A stretch of DNA of 7,935 nt, taken from Chitinophagaceae bacterium. GTDB lineage: Bacteria; Bacteroidota; Bacteroidia; Chitinophagales; Chitinophagaceae. The stretch spans positions 34,542 through 42,476 of the forward strand of contig DMPB01000212.1 of NCBI GenBank assembly GCA_003456175.1. Reading direction: 5' to 3'. The position numbers were made by a program, and so were the translations under genes. The notes beneath the pieces are model-generated. The model saw only the letters and a program-made list of their open reading frames with translations, made no database searches and had not been told where the DNA came from. Shown here piece by piece: positions 4,580 to 7,935 of this stretch. The stretch's first letter is position 1. Every line of letters begins with the position of its first letter.

Positions 4580-6661
4580 ATGAAAAAGGTAATTAACATC
4601 AACTTCCAGGGCAGGGTAGTTCCTATCGAAGAAACTGCTTTTGAGATGCTGCAAAACTATACCGATAGCTTACGCCGGTTTTTTGCCAACGAAGAAGGAA
4701 AAGACGAAATCATTAACGATATAGAAGGCCGTATTGCCGAACTCTTTGCTGAAATTTTGAAAAAAGGCAATAGTTGTATTACTGATGCCGATGTTGAAGC
4801 AATTATTCAGAGCATGGGCCGCCCAGAAGATTTTGAAACCGAAGAAGCCAGCGTTCACAGTCAACTAGGTGGTAATAATACTACCGGCGAGCAACAACAG
4901 CAGCAGCAATTTGCACAAGGTCGCCGCTTGTATCGCAATGCTAATGATAAAATATTAGCAGGTGTATGCGGAGGCTTGGCTAACTACTTGAATGTAGATC
5001 CTATTTTGGTACGTATCATTTTTGTAGTGTTGTTTAGTATTGCTTTTATACCGTATATTGTTATTTGGGCTTTGGTACCTAGCGAAGCCGATATGCAAGT
5101 GGGTGCTACTCGCAAACGCTTGTTTAGAGACGAAGACAATAAATTTATCTCTGGTGTTTGTGCTGGCTTGGCTAGTTACTTTAATGTGAACGTTTGGGTG
5201 CCACGCCTTATTTTCTTGATACCGTTTATTTCATTTGCTTTCCGTTGGAATCATTGGGATATGTTTAGTTTCCCTAATTTCTTCAGTATTAGTTTTAGTC
5301 CGGGTGCAACACTCATTTACATCATTCTATGGATTGTATTGCCAGTAGCTAAAACTACCAGTGAAAAACTGGAGATGCGTGGCGAAAAAGTTGATGTGAA
5401 CAGCATTAAGAATACTGTTACCGAAGATTTAAAAGGTTTTCCAAATCGTATAGCGCAGCAAGCTTCAAAAAGTGGAAGTTCACTCGGCCGCATCATAGCT
5501 ATTATCGCTAAAGTATTCTTGTATTTTATTATGGCCTCGGTATTATTATCGGTAGTAGCAGCTTTCGCAGGCTTTGGTATTGCTGGGTTAGGATTGTTGC
5601 CTTTAAGTGATTTAATTCTTAAAGATGGTTGGCAAAGTTGGTTAGCAATTATTGGTTTGATATTATTCTTTTGGGTGCCTGTTGTAGGTATCATTACCTG
5701 GGGTATTCGCCGATTAACAGGTCGTAAAGGCAGCAAGGGCATTTTAGCGTATGCTTTCAGTGCCTTATGGATTGGCGGCTGGATTGCTATGATATTATTG
5801 GTTGCCAGCTTATCAAAAGATTTTAGAAGAACCAATGCTTGCAGTTTTGAACAGGTTGCCCTTAGCAATGCCCGAGTAGATAAGTTAGAAATTAGAAATG
5901 CCGATTACAACGATAGCTTCTTTTATAATAGTCATCGCTTTCGCTTTGAGCCATTTGAGAGTATCAACTTTGATAGCATTTACGTACCGAATATTGACAT
6001 CATCATTGAAAAAAGCAATAGCGATTCATTTACCGTAAGGTATGCACGCCAAGCCAATGGAAGCAGTGTACAAGAAGCAGAGAAGTTAGCACAATTTGCT
6101 TTTAATATTCAGCAAAAAGATACCATTTTAATGGTTGATAAAGGCATACACATTAACAGTACAGATAAATTTCGCAACCAGCGTGTAACCATGATTGTTA
6201 GTGTGCCGGTAGGTAAAAAAATTATGGTGCATGAAGATGTGAATGTATATGACGATGTAACCATTCAATTTGGCCCTAACCATTACAACGACGAGTTCTG
6301 GCGCTATAATCGCTACAGAGTAGAGTGGTCTACAGGTGTAGAATACATTATGACAACAGAAGGTTTGAAGCGGGTTGATGGAAAAAAATTGAACAAGGAT
6401 AACGATGCTGATGGATCATTAGAAGAGTACAAAAAAAGCCGCGAAAAACTAGAGCAAGAGCTACTTGAAAAAAAGCGTGAATTAGAGCAAATGGAGCGTG
6501 AGTTAAAACAAGCGCCTGATACTACTAACCGCTACAAGTACAAGCAAGTGGTTGTTAACCCACCCAAAGCATCTGAAAAAATTATGGCTACACGCCTTGA
6601 AAAGTCTGACGATTACATTCCTTATCCTACCGCATTTATACTCATGCGTTTAGGCCGATAA
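4580..6661 (+). CDS. Multi-pass inner-membrane protein with tandem PspC domains
   Basis: A 693-residue protein probably involved in envelope-stress sensing or response; the function is inferred from PspC of the phage-shock system. Residues 1-88 form a cytoplasmic alpha/beta region (MKKVININFQGRVVPIEE, DIEGRIAELF, IIQSMGRPEDFE) like the prefix domains found before PspC in Bacteroidota. A Gln run (105-110) follows. PspC domain 1 is about 116-170 (KILAGVCGGLANYLNVDPILVR plus a membrane segment), and domain 2 about 179-258 (KFISGVCAGLASYFNVN plus two membrane segments). More membrane segments lie near 303-333, 351-376 and 388-411. Residues 430-560 look like beta-strands and 612-645 form a charged coiled coil (EEYKKSREKLEQELLEKKRE). 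The region after 412 is predicted outside the cytoplasm if the segment count is right. It is the last gene of the operon. Codons for SFTVRYA contain an exact copy of the recurrent word. Confidence 0.92.
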   Translation: MKKVININFQGRVVPIEETAFEMLQNYTDSLRRFFANEEGKDEIINDIEGRIAELFAEILKKGNSCITDADVEAIIQSMGRPEDFETEEASVHSQLGGNNTTGEQQQQQQFAQGRRLYRNANDKILAGVCGGLANYLNVDPILVRIIFVVLFSIAFIPYIVIWALVPSEADMQVGATRKRLFRDEDNKFISGVCAGLASYFNVNVWVPRLIFLIPFISFAFRWNHWDMFSFPNFFSISFSPGATLIYIILWIVLPVAKTTSEKLEMRGEKVDVNSIKNTVTEDLKGFPNRIAQQASKSGSSLGRIIAIIAKVFLYFIMASVLLSVVAAFAGFGIAGLGLLPLSDLILKDGWQSWLAIIGLILFFWVPVVGIITWGIRRLTGRKGSKGILAYAFSALWIGGWIAMILLVASLSKDFRRTNACSFEQVALSNARVDKLEIRNADYNDSFFYNSHRFRFEPFESINFDSIYVPNIDIIIEKSNSDSFTVRYARQANGSSVQEAEKLAQFAFNIQQKDTILMVDKGIHINSTDKFRNQRVTMIVSVPVGKKIMVHEDVNVYDDVTIQFGPNHYNDEFWRYNRYRVEWSTGVEYIMTTEGLKRVDGKKLNKDNDADGSLEEYKKSREKLEQELLEKKRELEQMERELKQAPDTTNRYKYKQVVVNPPKASEKIMATRLEKSDDYIPYPTAFILMRLGR
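6027..6042 (+). repeat. Recurrent dyad word inside the PspC gene (CATTTACCGTAAGGTA)
   Basis: An exact 16-base match to 711-726, read in frame as part of SFTVRYA. A copy inside a gene excludes a purely terminator-linked role for this word, unless the match is due to chance. Confidence 0.5.
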
Positions 6662-6687
6662 TCGTACAAAAGCTGGTTGTAGTAGTT

Positions 6688-6721
6688 GCCCTTGGCTACC
6701 CTTGGTAGCCGGGGCTTTTTT
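6688..6721 (+). terminator. Intrinsic terminator of the PadR-PspC operon
   Basis: Inner stem GGCTACC (6694-6700) with GGTAGCC (6704-6710) around CTT, extended by GCCC (6688-6691) pairing with GGGC (6712-6715) across a small internal bulge, then six T (6716-6721). It begins 27 bases after the PspC-gene stop. Confidence 0.9.
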
Positions 6722-6723
6722 AT

Positions 6724-6738
6724 AACCTTACGGTAAAT
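6724..6738 (-). repeat. Recurrent dyad word, inverted copy (AACCTTACGGTAAAT)
   Basis: The reverse complement ATTTACCGTAAGGTT shares 14 bases with copy 1. It directly follows the operon terminator, as at 769 and 3646, but here I find no upstream inverted partner between the stop and the hairpin. Confidence 0.55.
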
Positions 6739-6743
6739 GAACA

Positions 6744-6804
6744 CATGCTGCTAACCATGCTGATATGTATAAATGCAATATTATTGCAGTAGTATAATAC
6801 TGCA
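6744..6804. promoter_or_regulatory. Overlapping palindromes and direct repeat before the 121-aa gene
   Basis: TGCAAT (6774-6779) with ATTGCA (6783-6788), and TGCAGTA (6785-6791) with TACTGCA (6798-6804), are two perfect inverted repeats sharing a TGCA. Further upstream CATGCTG occurs twice (6744-6750 and 6756-6762), 12 bases apart. The second palindrome ends 3 bases before ATG 6808 and encloses TATAAT-like sequence. It could be an operator array or an RNA hairpin limiting translation. No TAnnTTTG box was found nearby. Confidence 0.45.
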
Positions 6805-6807
6805 TAC

Positions 6808-7173
6808 ATGTTACAACGCATCACCATATTATTGGCCATTTGCTTATTAGTATGGGGTAGTTATGCAGTAGGGGTACGTATAGCAGAAGCCTCTACAAAA
6901 AATACATTGCTTACCAACCTAGAGGCGTACCCAGCCATGAAGCAGTTAAAAGAAGCTAAAGCTGCTGTTGAACGAGGAGGTGCCCAAAAGGGTGAAATAT
7001 TTATTACCATTACAAGTAGTACTACGGCAGTAGTTGGCATTGAGTACACTATTATTAACGAAACATCGGATGTGCTTTTTAGCGAACCCTACGTTTTTAT
7101 GTATTCCATAGAATTTGATAAGGCCACAAAAAAAATTCAGAAAGTAGGGCCATATGTAATACCTGTGAATTAG
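6808..7173 (+). CDS. Small exported or membrane-anchored protein, unknown function
   Basis: A 121-residue protein. Residues 1-29 have a short basic start (MLQR), a hydrophobic core (ITILLAICLLVWGSYAVGV) and a possible AEA-type cleavage region (RIAEAS), so it is either secreted or held by an N-terminal anchor. A charged helical stretch follows (YPAMKQLKEAKAAVERGG), then alternating beta-like segments (GEIFITITSSTTAVVGIEYTII, EPYVFMYSIEFDKATKKIQKVGPYVIP) resembling a small beta-sheet domain. No cysteine follows the hydrophobic core in a lipobox, so it is not a lipoprotein. The family is not recognised. The gene stands alone between the operon terminator and the next gene, behind a set of palindromes. 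Confidence 0.8.
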   Translation: MLQRITILLAICLLVWGSYAVGVRIAEASTKNTLLTNLEAYPAMKQLKEAKAAVERGGAQKGEIFITITSSTTAVVGIEYTIINETSDVLFSEPYVFMYSIEFDKATKKIQKVGPYVIPVN

Positions 7174-7256
7174 ATATAGTAGTTATTTTCTTTAGATTAA
7201 GATTTTGTTAATTCGGTAGTTTTCTCTATTTTTTCGCCTGAAACAAGATCACTGCT

Positions 7257-7935
7257 ATGAGAAAATTAATGCTGCTATTTACGATAGCACTTACATGTGC
7301 TATGTATGGTTATTCGCAAAGCGCATCCAATTATGTTTTTAGTGCTAGTACTGGCACATTCACGCAAGTAACTGACGCTAGTGCAACAAGGCTTTCTGCC
7401 GTAGAAGCCGATGGAGGACTTAGTGCTGCTCAAAATATTGGGTTTACTTTTACCTATGAAGGTGTGAATTACACACAGTTTAGAATGAGTTCTAATGGAT
7501 TCATTTCACTGAATCCCACTGGCACATCAACACTTACAACCAATGACTTATCTACAGCAAATGCGTCTTCTCGCCCCATTATTGCTCCATTGTGGGATGA
7601 TTTAGACGGTAGGGCTACTGGGGGTGTAAGTAGAGCATTGTATGAAGTTACAGGTACCGCACCTAACCGTGTTTTAACGGTAGAGTGGCGTAATTGGGAG
7701 TGGAATTATACTTCTAGCACGCCTGTAATTAGCTTCCAAGTAAAATTGTATGAAACAACAAATATTATTGAGTTTCATTACCGTTCAGAAACCGGAAGTG
7801 TATCAAGTGGTTCGGCTACCATTGGTATTGGTAGTGCCACAGGTACAGCCTATTTGAATTTAACATCTGTAACAACGCCGGCAGTATCAAGTACAACGAG
7901 TACTACTAACATTAACACAAAACCTAGCACTGGTA
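7257..7935 (+). CDS. Secreted cell-surface protein, N-terminal part (3' end outside window)
   Basis: The frame opens at ATG 7257 and stays open for 226 codons to the window end. Residues 1-21 are a signal peptide (MRKLMLLFTIALTCAMYGYSQ), with cleavage probably near YSQ-S as often seen in Bacteroidota. The mature part is Ser/Thr/Gly-rich and beta-strand-like: NYVFSASTGTFTQVTDA, IGFTFTYEGVNYTQFRMSSN, then RPIIAPLWDDLDG (107-118), VEWRNWEWNY (142-151) and IEFHYRSETGS (171-181). This pattern is familiar from large Bacteroidota exported proteins that carry fibronectin-III repeats and a type IX secretion sorting domain further on; that C-terminus would lie beyond the window and is inferred. No function beyond a surface or extracellular role can be assigned. 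The leader has TAGTTTTC (7217-7224), a poor -7 match. Confidence 0.85.
   Translation, partial: MRKLMLLFTIALTCAMYGYSQSASNYVFSASTGTFTQVTDASATRLSAVEADGGLSAAQNIGFTFTYEGVNYTQFRMSSNGFISLNPTGTSTLTTNDLSTANASSRPIIAPLWDDLDGRATGGVSRALYEVTGTAPNRVLTVEWRNWEWNYTSSTPVISFQVKLYETTNIIEFHYRSETGSVSSGSATIGIGSATGTAYLNLTSVTTPAVSSTTSTTNINTKPSTG

Noticed and set aside
4892..4909. CAA/CAG repeat encoding six glutamines in the PspC protein
   Set aside because: A short linker repeat in a low-complexity region; common and not evidence of a special element.
5317..5868. Long minus-strand open frame (183 codons) inside the PspC gene
   Set aside because: It lies wholly antisense to a strongly supported gene whose domains span the region; its translation shows no recognisable domain and no promoter was seen.

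Overview
The window looks like chromosomal DNA from a member of the Bacteroidota, most likely Chitinophagaceae or a close relative. The evidence is the Bacteroidota-type AtpA sequence, TAnnTTTG-like promoter elements, A/C-rich G-poor translation leaders without Shine-Dalgarno sites, a moderate-to-low G+C content, and a secreted protein of the type-IX-secretion style. There are no rRNA or tRNA genes, CRISPR arrays, insertion sequences or phage genes. The genus assignment is inference.

Layout. (1) 1-702 is the 3' part of atpA (ATP synthase alpha subunit), closed by a strong hairpin at 738-763. (2) 799-1783 on the minus strand is a two-gene unit, methylglyoxal synthase (mgsA) followed by a DinB/YfiT-fold metal protein. 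It converges on atpA and shares the hairpin. (3) 1945-2333 on the plus strand holds an 80-aa two-helix membrane protein of unknown function and a possible 26-aa single-helix membrane peptide. (4) 2407-3564 is a PLP-dependent methionine aminotransferase of the YbdL family with its own promoter element and terminator. (5) 3565-3912 is a gene-free regulatory stretch ending in a good Bacteroidota promoter overlapped by a palindrome. (6) 3913-6661 is a likely operon: a 65-aa basic protein, a PadR-family repressor, and a 693-aa inner-membrane protein with two PspC domains, ended by a strong terminator. (7) 6808-7173 is a small membrane-anchored or exported protein of unknown function behind overlapping palindromes. 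(8) 7257-7935 is the 5' part of a secreted surface protein that runs off the window.

How the genes work together. The clearest functional unit is the PadR-PspC operon. A PadR repressor next to a PspC membrane protein suggests control of an envelope-stress response, and the palindrome over the operon promoter is a candidate operator. The other genes are housekeeping or metabolic and look independent.

The most unusual signal is a recurring word, CATTTACCGTAAGGTA (itself TTACC-N4-GGTAA-like), and close variants. It is found in both orientations beside all three terminators, once in the mgsA upstream region, and once as an exact 16-base copy inside the PspC gene. Two terminators are bracketed by inverted copies, and one copy carries a paired change (ACC/GGT to GCC/GGC) that preserves the dyad.
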